Origin: an uncultured Acidobacteriia bacterium
GTDB taxonomy: Bacteria; Acidobacteriota; Terriglobia; Bryobacterales; Bryobacteraceae
NCBI GenBank assembly: GCA_903875575.1
Contig: CAIQWJ010000020.1
Span: forward strand, 62,001-126,000
Direction: 5' to 3'
DNA: 64,000 nucleotides
Shown: positions 63,791 through 64,000 of the stretch, one piece after another
How the letters are laid out: each line of letters starts with the position of its first letter
Numbering within the stretch: position 1 is the stretch's first letter
Program-made: the position numbers and the translations under genes
The notes under the pieces: generated by a model
Seen by the model: only the letters and a program-made list of their open reading frames with translations
Databases searched by the model: none
What the model was told of the DNA's origin: nothing

Positions 63791-64000
63791 ATGAATCCTC
63801 TACAGGACCTCACTCGCCGCCAGTTCTTCGGTCGCACCGCCGGCCTCGGTGTCGGTGCGGCCGCGCTCGCGTCCATCATGCAGGGGCAGACTTCCGCGTA
63901 CACCGGCCTGCACTTCCCGGCCAAAGCCAAACGCGTCATCTACCTCTACATGGCTGGCGGCCCATCGCAGGTAGACCTCTTCGATCACAAACCGAAACTC
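63791..64000 (+). CDS. DUF1501 protein, truncated by the window edge
   Basis: The first 70 residues include a Tat-type signal ([12 protein letters not shown]) and the DUF1501 start, [28 protein letters not shown]1501 proteins are exported and resemble sulfatase-fold enzymes by sequence; function is unknown. It starts 4 nt after the PSD1 gene, the usual pairing. The rest lies beyond the right edge. Confidence 0.88.
   Translation, partial: MNPLQDLTRRQFFGRTAGLGVGAAALASIMQGQTSAYTGLHFPAKAKRVIYLYMAGGPSQVDLFDHKPKL

Overview
The window looks like chromosomal DNA of a GC-rich Acidobacteriota bacterium, most likely Bryobacterales/Solibacter-like. The evidence is the family mix: three VWFA-related proteins of the acidobacterial type, an NHL-repeat secreted protein with the Solibacter-type C-terminal domain, a carboxypeptidase-regulatory/TonB receptor of the Oar type, a Ser/Thr kinase fused to a TolB-like and TPR region, and a planctomycete-type cytochrome (PSD1) gene followed by a DUF1501 gene. 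I saw no rRNA, tRNA, CRISPR array, prophage or intact insertion sequence.

Layout. 1-8.7 kb: end of a 34-bp repeat array, a rhodanese gene, a large secreted NHL/IPT protein, and a three-gene succinate dehydrogenase operon (anchor, SdhA, SdhB). 8.9-15.4 kb: an OYE-family reductase with a LytTR response regulator, inositol-3-phosphate synthase, an SDR epimerase with a membrane-anchored MsrB, a candidate 44-residue coiled-coil protein, and ilvE. 15.5-18.5 kb (minus strand): EF-hand protein, ApbE-DUF2271 fusion and PepSY membrane protein. 18.6-27.5 kb: a secreted protein with proteasome-like (Ntn-hydrolase) features, then a compact electron-transfer locus of a cupredoxin, an NAD(P)H-type Fe-S flavoprotein, Rieske protein, cytochrome b6, subunit IV, an octaheme cytochrome c and a mono-heme lipoprotein.

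27.5-36.2 kb: an aminotransferase/FAD oxidoreductase/YceI operon, a ROK sugar kinase, dnaB with DnaA-box-like sites in its leader, and small secreted or Fe-S proteins. 36.2-42 kb: a DegQ/HtrA protease, an EamA transporter coupled to an M20 peptidase, and a B12-binding-type radical SAM protein. 42-53 kb: two paralogous VWFA proteins flanking an SGNH hydrolase and the lutABC lactate-oxidation operon, then the kinase. 53-64 kb: TonB receptor, Tat-exported glycoside-hydrolase-like protein, collagen-like protein with a remnant of a related gene downstream, PSD1 protein and the start of a DUF1501 protein.

How the genes fit together. Succinate dehydrogenase, the lactate oxidation enzymes and the Rieske/cytb locus all feed or use the quinone pool, so the window is rich in respiratory functions. 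Many proteins are exported and probably act in the periplasm or at the cell surface. A recurrent feature is a TANNNT-like box 5-10 nt before the start codon of many first-in-operon genes, with no Shine-Dalgarno sequence. This suggests leaderless or near-leaderless transcripts, while downstream genes are joined by ATGA/GTGA overlaps.

All family assignments are from reading the sequence. No searches were run.
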